The notes beneath the pieces were generated by a model. The model searched no databases. It was not told the origin of the DNA and was given only the letters and a program-made list of their open reading frames with translations. The translations under genes and the position numbers were made by a program. From Agelas oroides (taxonomy: Eukaryota > Porifera > Demospongiae > Agelasida > Agelasidae): DNA of 64,000 bases. The stretch lies in the NCBI GenBank assembly GCA_949130485.1, contig OX422184.1, positions 5,622,655 through 5,686,654 of the forward strand, given 5' to 3'. Of the stretch, positions 10,779 through 24,200 are shown in pieces (positions within the stretch are counted from its first letter, which is position 1; every line of letters begins with the position of its first letter).

Positions 10779-12727
10779 TGCAACAATTCATACTCATGTA
10801 ATTTCAGCTCGTTATATAATTGTTTAATTTGTAAACTTACAATTGCAAGCAACCTCATGCTTAGATATTTTATTAATGTAGTTATTCAGTATAGCTCAGG
10901 TAAATACAACTCCAGTCATAATTATCAAGTGAACAAATAACGTTTGTTATGTACACATTGTGTTCAATAACCCTAACATTGTGCGTATGTACACATTATA
11001 TATCTCCATTGGAATTGAGTACTTGTTGCTGTCATGCAGTCTTTTCATAATACCATACTGATTGCTTGTCAATGTGTACTGATAATAATGTTAGCACATG
11101 TAGCTACTGGTCTAGCTACTTACATTATCCATGGTCAAACAGTTGTAACAAAATACATGCTAATAGTTTATCAAGTAGCAAAGCTTGCATGTGAATTGAG
11201 AGGATCGTTCACTTCAGAGAAGAGCTTTCAGTCACCTCCACCTGACATAACAATCCATGCTCGAGTAAGATTTCAGTTATGTTCCATTTGGAAACGTGCA
11301 GTTGCTGTTGTATTTGGTAAATATCTTAGTTATTCGGTAGTTCAGGTAACCAGTCATAATCATAAGTGAACAAATGTTGTGTACACATTTAAGCGTTGAA
11401 TAACCCTGCTATTGTAGATATGTACATACCATTGAAATTAAATGCAGACCCTTTATAATGATTGCTTGCCAAGGTGCTATATATACTGATAAAACAATAG
11501 AAGATTGTGTTGTATGAAAGGCATGAATAGTATCTTGGCTTGTGAGTGTAATGAGAGCTTAACAAAGATTGCTAAGTAGAGGAAGCTGATGAAGAGGTCA
11601 TCTCAGCATCTGGACCACAAATGTTTCATCTACGGACAACTTGCCACACATCAATACATGCATGTATCCTATGGACACAACAGTGTATAAAGTTGCCTAC
11701 TTATATGGGGAACATTTTCCTCCATGAATTGGTACTGTGTAACTTGGAAAGAAATAACAGTATCAATACAAATATAGTGTTCAGCAGCAGATAAGCAAGC
11801 TGTAAATGACATGGCCACAAAGTGAAGTAATGAAGAAGCCTGATATATAGTTCATATAGTTATTTTCTGACAGTAGAACAGTCTCACTGTATCACAGACA
11901 CAGAAAAAGTCAGCAGCAAAAGTTGATCAAGGTTGGCCAGGTATTATCTTTGTTCACTGTAGCTGTCAGTCAAGGGATTTGAGGCAGTTCTCACCGCTCC
12001 AGGTTCAGGGCTAGCATCAGTTTTTCTGTATAAAATGAAAGGAACACTTGCACTGGTATACTGTAGATCGGGAAATTTTCACGTTAAAAATAATTCGTGT
12101 TAAATTTTCACGGTTCGTTCGATCCGCGAAATTTTTAACAGCGAAAATTTCCCGATCTACGGTACATGCAAAATTACTGTATAGTGAGAAATTTTGGAAC
12201 GTTTGTGATTTTTGCAATCAAATGCCAGCTCTTTATTCAATTTGTTCTACATAAACAACGAAGTACAACCAATAGACTATAAACGTGATTCATTGGCTAA
12301 CTAGCTCATTATGTCGATACTTGTACCATACATTGACATTGACATCACTCAATAGACTACAAACGTGATTCATTGGCTAACTAGCTTACTATACTTCTAT
12401 ACCATACATTAACAGCTGAACACATTTTCATGCACCGTACAAGGTCTCTAAGATTCTAGGCTAGAGACCTTGTGTACCAGTGCACTTGAGTCTAGCGAAC
12501 AAGCAAAGATTACTTTGCTACATGGCAATGCACCAGCTGTTCACTGATTCTCGAATAAGAGTTTTCGGTTGCTATTTCATGCCATATGAATCGTAGAGGG
12601 TGTGGTCTGGTTATTTGCCATGAAAATTAAATAATCTTTTGGTATGTGTTTTGGAGATCCGCAAATGTATTTGTGCCTACAAAACTTTCCCGCTATACAA
12701 TAAATGGTATGTACTGATGCCATAGTA
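10779..12727. other. Intergenic DNA between converging genes, with a 200-bp direct duplication
   Basis: No coding region supported. A block at about 10868-11090 (GTAGTTATTCAGTATAGCTC, AGTCATAATTATCAAGTGAA, GATTGCTTGTCAATG) recurs diverged at 11316-11505. A shorter tandem duplication of about 80 bp (AAACGTGATTCATTGGCTAA twice) is at 12270-12412. A TA-flanked MITE is at 12061-12162. Confidence 0.6.
12061..12162. mobile_element. 102-bp TA-flanked MITE, related to 3250-3584
   Basis: CTGTAGATCGGGAAATTTTC on the left is inverted on the right as GAAAATTTCCCGATCTACGG, with TA flanks. It is almost a full hairpin. Confidence 0.7.
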
Positions 12728-15700
12728 CTACCTCTTTTTTCTTCGATGGTAATCGTCACTTTCACTTTCTCCGTCAGAACACTCAGAGGAGCTAGAACTG
12801 CTACTGGAGTCAGAAGAGCTGCTTGAAGGCAACCCTGTTTCTGTTGTGAGATCTACGCTGTCAGCCAGGTCTGCTAACTCAGGTCTATGTTCCTGAAAAC
12901 AACACAAAGCAAGAATTTTCATGCTGTTAATCTATCAACTGATATGGAATAATCTTCATGCACTAGTTTATGGCAATGATCATTATTCACAAAGAGAAAG
13001 CATCAGTTTCATATGAAGGAGAAGAATCCCCTATCCAAGAATCACAGATAAAGGTTACACCAAAACGTCTCTCCATATGGTGCACTACTGTGCCATAACT
13101 AGTCATCAACTAGAAGCAACTGACGGCAGAAAATGTGTGGAATGCATTCCATGATTGAAAGAAGACTCCTCCCCAGCAATGTCAAGTCCACTGTAAAACA
13201 CTGAGTAGTTTTGCAAAGTGACAAATATCATGCATTGAATGAAGGAGGCTGACTTACCCTGAGGGCTTTGTACCATTTCTTGGAGAGTTTGGGCCGCCCT
13301 CTGACGGTTTTGTGCCAGACTACAGGAAAGTTGGTGACACTAGCAAAGTTTTGTGTGACAGCTATACTGTTGTCAAGGTTGATCACCACATGCCACCATC
13401 CCCCTGGCACAAACACGGTCTCTCCTGGACACTGAATAATCTCCACCTATACAAGTAGACACAGAGACCAGGCATTAGTAAACCAGAGAAACTCATGTAA
13501 CAGAGTATAAAAACAGCCTGACAACTATACCAGAGAATTTTAGCGCAATCTTTTTGATAGAGCACAGCTCCATGATTTAATCCTCCGCCATTTATGACAA
13601 CTGTGTAGATATACTTATCTTCATAAAAGACAAAAATTGTTGCTATTTTCACCATCAGATCTCAGACAGGGAATCCTGTTACTTGCAAATGTTTTTGTCC
13701 TGTCAGTAATCTCTCCAGCAATACCAGTACCGTTAGGTTCGATACCTATTCCTGTGACCACACTGCCACATAGATATGGTAGCCTCTGATGCAGCTATGT
13801 ACTCATTAACAACATAATTGGTTGGGCCCAAACAACTAGAGGACGTTCAGAAATGACTAAATGGTTGCTAAAAGTTGACGAATTGGTTATCAGCACATCT
13901 TCATCATTCATTGAAATTCTCATAGAGCCTGGCCTTCGTCTGTGATGCTTATAATTAACCATGGCTGGCAATTATAGTGCCACTAACAAAACAAGTGCAT
14001 GGTGATGACATTTACTTAGTACCAACTAGTCATGTGGAAAAATTGCAGTCAACAACCTTAGCTACAATTAATTGACTTATTGACTAATAATTGTTATAGC
14101 CCAATATTCACACATAGATTCTAAATCTCCAATTTGATTGAATGAGTGCTCTAAATGACTTTTTGAACCAAAGAAGAATTCGGCTTCACGCAGGGATTCA
14201 TTCAACTTCATTCAGTACGCCTAAGATATTCCCACAAACAGAAACAGAATCTTGCATGAAAGACAAAGAAATTACAGATTTAAACTCCTGTGGCCATGAG
14301 GGCAACTGTGTTTTGGGATAGATATGATGGAACCACATTATGGCTTCATCCTTCTGACTCTCTCCAATACTAGGTGGAACCTTTAGAATCTCCTTGGGAG
14401 TGTGTGGTGGAAAGAGGGCCCATCTGTGGCAAACAAAATTAGAAAGACGTAAAGTAAATGGACCAGCCTGTAGTACTAACTGTATGTAATACATAATTAC
14501 TGTAAGTATGGCCTGGTACTTATGTGTGTGCATGTGTGTGTGTAATATGTATTTTAGTGCATATGCGAATGCATGCAAAAGGGCTCCACAGGAAGTCAAT
14601 TAATACATGCCAAGCTGAAACTGACAACTTCTCAACCACTTCAAATTTGGTAATTGCTATATGATGCCAAAAAAACGTTAAGTGAACGCAGCTCATAAGG
14701 AGTGGAGTATACCAGTTCTAGTTGCTCAGACACTCTTTGCCTCAAGTCCACTAGGGTCTACTGTTTGACTCTGGTGAAGATTATTCTCTTGCTGCTGATT
14801 CAACCTTCCTATGTCTGCAACCTCTTGTCACAGCTCTATTCAAGAATTGTCCACTACTTGACAAAGTTATGCATTGTTTTGCTCTATGTTAATCTCCACT
14901 AGAAAGTCCATTCTAACTTAACACACTACAGTCTCTGCATATGCACCACAGAGCACATGTGAAATGTATGTTAGACAAGACTACAATCCACTGCATGCAA
15001 CAAAATTACTTGCTAACTAATTGCCACAAACATTTTCAGCTATAGGGCACCTTGATTTCTGCTCGGCAACTACAGATACCGGTGCTATACATATATTTGC
15101 TGCCAATGAAATGTGTAGTAGAGTCTACCTATATAAGCTAAGCAAAGATTGAAGAAGAGTCAATTGTTTTCAGCTTATTCATATCAAAGATAAAAACAAT
15201 CTGAAAAATACTTGAGTGATTGATGGAAGAAAATCTGTTGGTATACCAACAAATTTACATTTTGTTACCTTTTATGTCCACTGACAACAGCATTCCATGC
15301 ACTAGTTCCCAGTGGGTCTACATGGATTCCTGTTCCAGAGCGAGCTGGGCCCATCACAAACCATCTGTATGGTGGCCGCTTAGCTTCTCCTGCGTACTTG
15401 AATAGATCATCACGAAAATATTTTGGTACCACATAGTCTTCCAGTAGTTTTGACTTCTTTGGATGCTGATGGAAATTGATAAAATGTAGACAAATCATTC
15501 TAGCTTGTGAGCTATGAACTATAAGCAGCTCTTCCTTATTTCACATCTTCTAGTGGTCTATTCTGTACTGTCATGCTGCGGCTCTGATTTACAGGATAAA
15601 TGGCCTAGTCATATAAAAATTCATCATCACTGTTATTATCACTGTCGTTAAATCTTATTATTACTATTTTTTTGGTAACACATTAATACAAGAGCCATGT

Positions 15701-18700
15701 CAAGGTCACAGCATTTACGTATGCTACAGTACAAATGCTACATAAACTAGTAACTAGCTAGATACGTAGTCCTAATAGGTCTAGTAAGACTCTAGTTGTA
15801 TTGCCTGTATGTACTTTAGGGAACTAAGGGAATAAAAGTCATCCTTGAATAGTAGCTGCCCTCAAATAGTAGCCGCACCTCAAATAGTAGCCACAAAAAG
15901 ATGAATAACAGATAGTTGGAAGTATGACAGAGGCTGTGAACCAAGCACAAGAATACACACAACCGTAAGCCATTTGCTAGGTTTCCTACGCATTCGGTAT
16001 CAAGGTGGTCTTACCTTTGTCTCCAGCCGCCATACGAGTAGAACAAGCCCTGAAGCACTTGATATTGATCAGTTAACTCTTTACCCCCGACGCGCATGCG
16101 CAGAAATCAATCTCGTAGCCACGAGATAAGATATTGAAAAATGGCGATTTTGTATCATAATGATTCATAGCGTTATATCTTGTAAACTAACCGAGTTCAC
16201 GGGTTGATAGCTAGGCTTAGTTTAATCAAAAACAAACCTGCTTTACTCAGGAAGTAGTCATACGAGTTGATAGTGAAGTTCGACTAAGCCAGAACGGGTG
16301 AAGAGCGGGTACTCGGTATCCATTGGAAATGACGGGAAATCCGTGGCCAAACTCCCAACGAAGGTACGTTTTCATTGTTATTTAGATGATTAGCTAGAAA
16401 CAATTCTGTAGAACCAGTTGTGCGTAGGATACAAGTTGTTCTGTGACAATGCTAGGTCCAACATGGTCGGCAGCCAAACTTCGAACGCGATTTCCGGGGA
16501 AAGTCCCTATGGGACACCCCGGCTAATTATGCTTCGATCGACTTCCTGTGGCTTATAATAACTATGTACTAACTCAAAAACGTGCAGCTGTGACGATAAA
16601 TAGCCGGAAGCTAACTTGGGCGCATACGGGCGCTATCGGGTTTAAAGATTGTCAAAATTCCGGGCGCATACGGGCGCTATCGGGGGTAAAGGGTTAAAGT
16701 TGGCTTTTGGTCAGCAATAGGAGCTCGAAATAGTGGGTGTGGCTTTGCTGGACGTGTTTGGATATCTGAAGTTTGGATAAGTGACTTTTTACTGTAGTAA
16801 CAGCACCGTCTGATCCACCAAATATGGTATGTGTACCCTTTTAAATAATGATGTATGTTTGGCACTATAGTCAACTCACATCTCCAAATGATCCGTCGAA
16901 GATGTACATGGGACTATCATCCTGGTTGAGCTCCATGTACTGTGTGTAATACTTCATCTTCATCTTGACTGAGTAACCATCATTGTCTTCACCACATTTG
17001 AACTTTTGGTTACGGAACTTTCGAGTTAGTCTCTGGGGGATAAAAACAAAGAAATGATAAATTAATACTTAGGATGCGAAGTGCCAATATATTGGCGTGG
17101 GAGAGTTTGTATTGTAAGTAGTGTAGCCAAGCGAGATTTCAGGGTAAATCCCTGCCCGTTGAGTAGTAATAAGTGTGTGCCACACCTTTCCACTTACATC
17201 AATCTTGGGAAAGTCAGGAAGAAATTGGGCCCAGTTTGTCTAATCCTGTTTCGTCTAATACTCATATCCTCTACTCCCATTTCGTCTAATCTTGTTTTGT
17301 CTAGTAATGTACCCCAAAACAAAGCATTGGTACTGCTAATCAAGATGAGCCAAGTGGAGGTTTATCCTTACTAAACGAGTCTGGTGCATGATGGATTCAA
17401 GTATACGCTCAATATGAGAGGACGTGAAGGGCAATGCTATTGGAGATGTGCTGATCATATGTGCCTTGGGCGAGCAATTACTAGTGAGAAAGATGAGCTA
17501 CTGTCCACTTTGGATCCTCCCGAAGTCAAGACAGACTTTGAGCTAGCCTTGGTGCAATCCATTCGCATATCATTCCAAAGTACATCTTTCAGAGGTTACT
17601 ACTATCATTTCTCACAAGCCAAAGTACAAAGCATTGGGCTACAACAGGAGTTGATGGCTGGAGGAGCATTAAGGAGTGTTCCACCCAAACAAAGAACCAA
17701 AGAAAGAAGAATTAAGAAGATTCAAGAGAAATTTGATAATGGAGACTACACACTAGCAAATTATCTTGGTGCTTTTGGGTAGGATTTTTTCCAACACTAA
17801 CATATTTTTGAATGCTGTGACACTATAATAGATAATTTCAAATTGTCAATCAATGTTAACCTCCATAATTCGCATGGTAGACGAAACAAGATTAGACGAA
17901 ATGGGAGTAGACGAAATGAGTATTAGACGAAATGGGATTAGACAAACCATGTCAGGAAGAGGTGGTACTAGTTCATGATCAGAAATTTTGATAAGGATTG
18001 TCCAATGCTTTTTCCTAACACAGGGAGCAAATAGCTTCCAGATTTCACATAAGGTACCGTATAGCGAGAAATTTAAATTTTCACAAACTACCAACAAACA
18101 TGCCAGGAAAAAAATTAATTTTGTGACAAGGTCACGATCTCTAACCACACCCCCTACAATTTCACACATGGAAATAGCAACCCTGCTAGGGAACTCAGCA
18201 TGTACTTCAATGTCGAAACGATAGTAAGAGGCTACCGCAAGCTTATCAAAGTGTGTGGGTTGCTGTCAGCGAAGAACTACCATGCCAAAGGGAATGAGCC
18301 AACTCCAAGGATCCATTTGCAGTTGCGGTGACGAAGGTGAGTTGATCGTAGGTCTCAAAAAATTTCTGCAGGTTGCTCGATGTTTCTACAACAAAGTGGG
18401 TCAATTTTCTGTTGCGTTACTGGATCCACAGCTCGACAACAATGTGCTTGGCATCCTCAACTCGTTGCCAGCAAGAAAGCTGATAAGCTACAATGTATAC
18501 CTACAAAGGCTAGCTTGAAACAAGTGAATCACTTATCTAGCAGTGATCAGCAACTAAACTATAGTCCAGCCTAGTTTCATGCTAACCAGGCCACTAGCAA
18601 GGCCCAAGGTTTGCTAAGCAACACTTTCCATTTTGACCTCAGACTGGTAACTTTAATTTCCACGTTAATATATGGTAACATGTAAATAATTTCCGTGTGC

Positions 18701-21202
18701 TAAGTATGTGTTCATTTAGTTGCTAATCTTCACAGCCTCTTCAATGTCATCTACCGCCGTTCCAAATCTCTCCTCTTTGCTGCCACCCAGTGTCCTTGTT
18801 ATAGTTGTACCATGGCTTCTTAATGGGTATGGCGATTGTACCATCCTCGGGTTAATGATGTCCTTCCGAGGGCTTCGCCCTCGGAAGGACATCATTAACC
18901 CGAGGATGGTACAACCCATACCCATTAAGAAGCCATGGTACAGCTGGCTTGTATCATAATTGATCTGATTAGTCTGGGCGTGCCTTGGCGTTGCATGGCA
19001 ATAGCGAATCAGTTTTCAGATTCTTCAGGATTGCCTTATTTGGCAAAGGCTTATGCTCGCTGAGTTCTGTGCAGTGGATCTAAGCAGCGTAGCATATAGC
19101 TAGTATTTTGGTGGTCAGTGATGGCGATTTCTGAGTCACTTTTGAAGCGAGTTGAAGAAGGCTTGCAGAACGCTAATCCTAGTATTTTCAGGAAAGACAG
19201 TCCTTTCTCTCTCGGTATGGAAGAGTGGTTTAGTGATTCAGATGATGTCTTTCAGGCTCCCAAGTCTAAAAAACGGTGTAAGTCTTTGTCTCTGGAAAAG
19301 AAGCCAAAGGAGAATCGGTTTGAGCTGGTCACTGAAAAAGATGCTGAGAAGTCTGCCAAGGGTGTTGTACCCAGAAATACAGAGAAAAACGACCGCTGGG
19401 ATCTCAACACGTTTAAGGCGTGGATAAGCGAGCGAAATGATCGTTGCAAGGAGCTGTCACTCAATGAGCTGTGTCCTGAGGATGTATTGGATAGGGGTAA
19501 TGCTGAGCTGCTGAACAAATGGTTGTCATTGTTCGTGTTAGAAGTGCGTAAAGTTGATGGTTCCCGTTATCCTCCTTCGTCGATTCATTTGATCTTGTGT
19601 GGCCTATAATGCTACATGCGTTGAAACAACGACTCACCGGTCAATGTGTTCGATAAGCAGGATGTACGTTTTCGAGGTTTGCGTGGAACTATGGAATCTG
19701 TGTACCAAAGTCTGCATAAGGAGGGAGTAGGGGGTGAAATTCGCCATGCATCGATAATAACCGAGGAAGAGGAGGAGCGTCTGTGGAAGCTTGGAATACT
19801 TGGAGACGAATCGCCAAAAGCTCTAGTTCAAAGTGTTTTTTTTCCTAAATGGAAAAAACTTTTGTCTCCGGGGGGGTCAGGAACACAGAAACCTGAAGTT
19901 GTCATAGTTTGTACGTGAGAAAGATCACTGGAAGTATATTGAAACTGGTTCAAAAAACTTTCGCGGAGGTGTTGCTGATCTGTGACGTGAAAACAAAGTA
20001 GTTCGTCAGTACCCTTGTAGTCAACTGTGAAATCGCTGTCATTTTTATCTTTTGGATTTATACATGGCGAAATTACCAGTAGAAGCAAAGGAAAAAGATG
20101 TATTCTATTTGTCTCCTTTGCAAAAGTTTACAAAAGAGAGCAAGTCTTGGTTTTCTCTTGTGCCGTTGGGCAGAAATACACTTGATCGATTTGTGAAAGA
20201 TTTGTGTCATGAAGCAGGAATTGAAGGTAAAAGTAATCACTCACTCCGAGCAACTGGTACAACGCGAATGTACAGAAAGGGAATTCCTGAAAAAGCCATT
20301 CAATCTCGGACAGGACACAAAAGCATTGAAGCACTCCGCACGTACGAGCGTGTTTCCACTGACCAAGAAAGGAGCATGTGCCATGTTCTTGGTGATGTTA
20401 CTAATCAGCAATCACTACAGCCAACAGGCATGCACACGGATCCTGCTGTTTTGCAACTACAGGTTGCCAAGCCACTGAACTATGCTGTTAATATGTCTAC
20501 TGTTCCACAACAACAAATGACTCCTGCCAGGCCTACTTTTAACATGACATCTTGCACTGTAAATATCTATAATGCTCCTGTTAGTTTTCAAGCTTCAGCT
20601 TCACAACTGACCGAAAACTACAAACTGTCTCATGAAGACTTGGAAGATTTTTGTGATTTTTAGTTTCTTTATTTACTACTATTACCTTGTATCACAGATT
20701 GTCCGCTTACCTTCTTTTGAAAACTATGCATGTACTTGCTTGCTTTGACCATCTATGTTTTGACCATGAAGTGAGTTCATCACTGTGGTTTTACAGTAGT
20801 ACGGTTGTGAGGCTTCTGCTACGTGAATGGGCTGGACTGTTGCTTAGCAACCTAGTTGTACCATATGAGACAACTAGGATCACAGGTGCCGCCACGGTGT
20901 ACATGGGATTTGTACCCCGTGGCGGCTTCTTTCAACTTCCCACGCAGTATGATACAACTCTGTTTGTTTGTAGCGTCTTTCATGATTCCTCTCTCTATTG
21001 TTTCTCCTTCTGTGGGTATAATACCATGTTTGGCAGTTGTCACGTCAAGCAGTATTACGTTGTAGATTTCACTTGTGCTGCAGTGATTAGATCTTTATGT
21101 CAATCAGTTGCTCACTCCAATTCTGATACTGAACAGACCATATCTTGTGACTAGTACCTAATTAATGTTATTCACTATGCTACTCCTATTATTGGTGTGT
21201 TG

Positions 21203-21236
<34 letters not shown>

Positions 21237-24200
21237 TGGGGCGAGCCTGAGCGGCTGAGCCCCACATAGACGGTACAACTGAGCAATTTCATATATGTAT
21301 TATTATTATCGTACGACCGTCACCCACGCGCCACGCTTGGTCGCACGAAGTATGTAGGGCTTCCAATATCGCATTCGCGTACATGGCTTCCGTGACCGCA
21401 AGAGAAGCCGACGTCAAGGAGGAAAAGGACGCCATCCGTCAGGTGATCTTTAACAACAAAGAATTCAAGCAATAGCTGTGTGATTTCAGTGAACTGTACC
21501 CAAGTGTAGCCTCGTTCTCAGGCTCTCCCCACTAAGAAGGGGGAGAGCCCTTCTTAGCGGGGAGAGCCTGGGAACGAGGCTACCCAGGTAAGCAACAATG
21601 GGAAGCATTTGCCACAAGTTGAAAACTAGATGTGGGTTGGCCAAGAACTGAAGACTTTCAATTACGAGGTCATTCCTGTGTGAATAATGTACAACACTGC
21701 CTTTGTCATTTATACACTCGGATGAGGCACAGTAAACAAACAGCAACTTTACTTCTTACTAAACGCCACGCCAACTTCGACACCTCGACAAGAAGTGCGA
21801 AAGGGCATGCGTGTATACATAGTCCTTGGCATACTGCTTGCTCAGGCTCGCCCCACAATGCCCTGCATTCATTTAGTAATAATTAAGACAGGTGCTAGCA
21901 TGCATGTTTGGACAAACATCAATAGAAATAATTACATGTGATCAAGGGTAGTACTAATTAAGACAGGTGCTAGCATGCATGTTTGGACAATCATCAATAG
22001 AAATAATTACATGTGATCAAGGGTCCTAAGTTGCTGCAGGTTGTCAACACTGCACTACTGGCTGGGATACACTGATACTGACAACTAAAGTCATTTTGTC
22101 CAAATTGCCAAGCACCTTAGCACAAGGCTGATAATTGTGCAGCACAGTCAGTTCACATTTGTATGTATGTATGTACATCCGTCACACTTTAAATAGCGTG
22201 AGCAGTCTAGTCGCACGTGTGTACAGACATGATGTGCACGTGGTTGCGTTGACACTTACGAATGCAAGCGCTGCGTGAATAGGCCCTGATGGAACCTGAG
22301 CAGTCTCTATGCGACCGTGCTAGAACACGAAAGCAGAAGCAAAGGATGACAGCATCACAAGAGAGCAGGGTAAAGGAAAGGGAAAGTGATAAGAGTGAGA
22401 AAGAAGTGATGCATACAGGGAGAGTCTAGCGGCCACAGGTAAGGTGAAATGTTAGGTCAACCAAGGGTGCATCGCTCGATGCGCCTTTGGCCCACTACCA
22501 GGTACTGACCTCTTTGTAGACTTCAACAAGCGATCGCTCTGCCATCTTCTCGTTTTCTCACCGCACAATAGGCTATAGGCCTACCATGCCTACTACATAC
22601 TGGACACGAGAGCGAGGCAAACACTCTGTGCATGCATACTCCTAGTTGTATGAATAACCCATGAAATGGGCTCAGTGTGATATGGGGTATCCATGACAAT
22701 ACCGTACAGATGCAATTCTAGGGAAATACTATGGTATACTGTGGTATGGTTTCATGACTGGCCTGGTATTATGGAGACACGTACTCACTCAGAACACTGT
22801 GACCGAGAGTTATTGAATGATACGATCTGTGACCACCTCGTGTGGTGAATGGGTGCAATGAGGACTATTAGCGGAGGTCAATTTAACGTATTAGAAACCA
22901 TTTTGTAGCAAAGTTAACATTGAATATTGGACAGCATAGGTTATTAGACAGGTAAGGTAGCTAACATACGTTGCATCATATTGACTGTGTTGGTATTTAG
23001 GACTTCATTTGGTTTAGATGGGTTGGGATTTTCTAAGAGCTTGAGCTTCGCACTCCATATTACACTGATTGTATTCAGATGTTCTGCTGAGTGTGTTCAG
23101 ATGTTCTGCTGAGTGTGTTCAGATGTTCTGCTGAGTGTGTTCAGATGTTCTGCTGAGTGTGTTCAGATGTTCTGCTGAGTGTGTTCAGATGTTCTGCTGA
23201 GTGTGTTCAGATGTTCTGCTGAGTGTGTTCAGATGTTCTGCTGAGTGTGTTCAGATGTTCTGCTGAGTGTGTTCTTTTTGGCTAAATAGCCTAGGTCACT
23301 CACATTGTGCCTGTCACCTGTAAAGTCATCTGTGCTAGTAGAGACAGTGGTTTATCTATACTGACTTGTTTCTACATTAAAGCAGCTCTGCTTGTACCAT
23401 CATTGCCATTCTTCTTCCACTCTTCATTATTACACTCGTGTATACTATCGCACTGTCCGACAACACTGCTCCGGCGAGATCTGTTACACTGGCTTAATCT
23501 GCAGGATTCATTCCTAGAAGCAACCATAGCGGCGCGTGCCAAGCCATAAAAATGAATGAGTTATTGAGGTTAAAAGTGACTAGATTTTTATTGCCTTCTA
23601 CTTGCAGGCCTTAATCACCGCTGCACTGTGCTTCATCTTGTGCCGTGCCGTTTTAGTGAGTTAGCCTGAGTGATTACTCATGCGCTCTCGTGAGAATTTT
23701 GCATCGTGAAACTGGATTGTAAACATCCTTGTGGATGAGCTACAGAGATGAAGTAAAAAGCTGCACGTGTGTACAGACATGATGTGCACGTGGTTGCGTT
23801 GACACTTACGAATGCAAGCGTGAATAGTCCCTGATGGAACCTGAGCAGTCTCTATGCGACCGTGCTAGAACACGAAAGCAGAAGCAAAGGATGACAGCAT
23901 CACAAGAGAGCAGGGTAAAGGAAAGGGAAAGTGATAAGAGTGAGAAAGAAGTGATGCATACAGGGAGAGTCTAGCGGCTACAGTGAGCTATAGTGAGTCA
24001 TAAATGGATGATTATGTATAAACCCTAACCATAAAAGCCTAACACTAATTAGCCCTAACAGCATCCAGGCTGGTGAAGGTAGATACACTTCTGATAGCAA
24101 GTGAGACATCAACCGCATTCTGAAGCCAAACATTCTTCCAGCAGTGCTCAAAACAAAGAGCTTTCTGCAAGTTGCTCTGCATCTATTGGATGGAGAAGCT

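Noticed and set aside
11580-11600. CTGATGA core words elsewhere (for example near 11588, 34246, 45138) as further hammerheads
   Set aside because: None is followed by a stem and GAAA at the needed distance; only 37074 has the full core.
23073-23273. CRISPR-like regular repeats
   Set aside because: The 22-bp units are contiguous with no spacers; it is a eukaryotic minisatellite.
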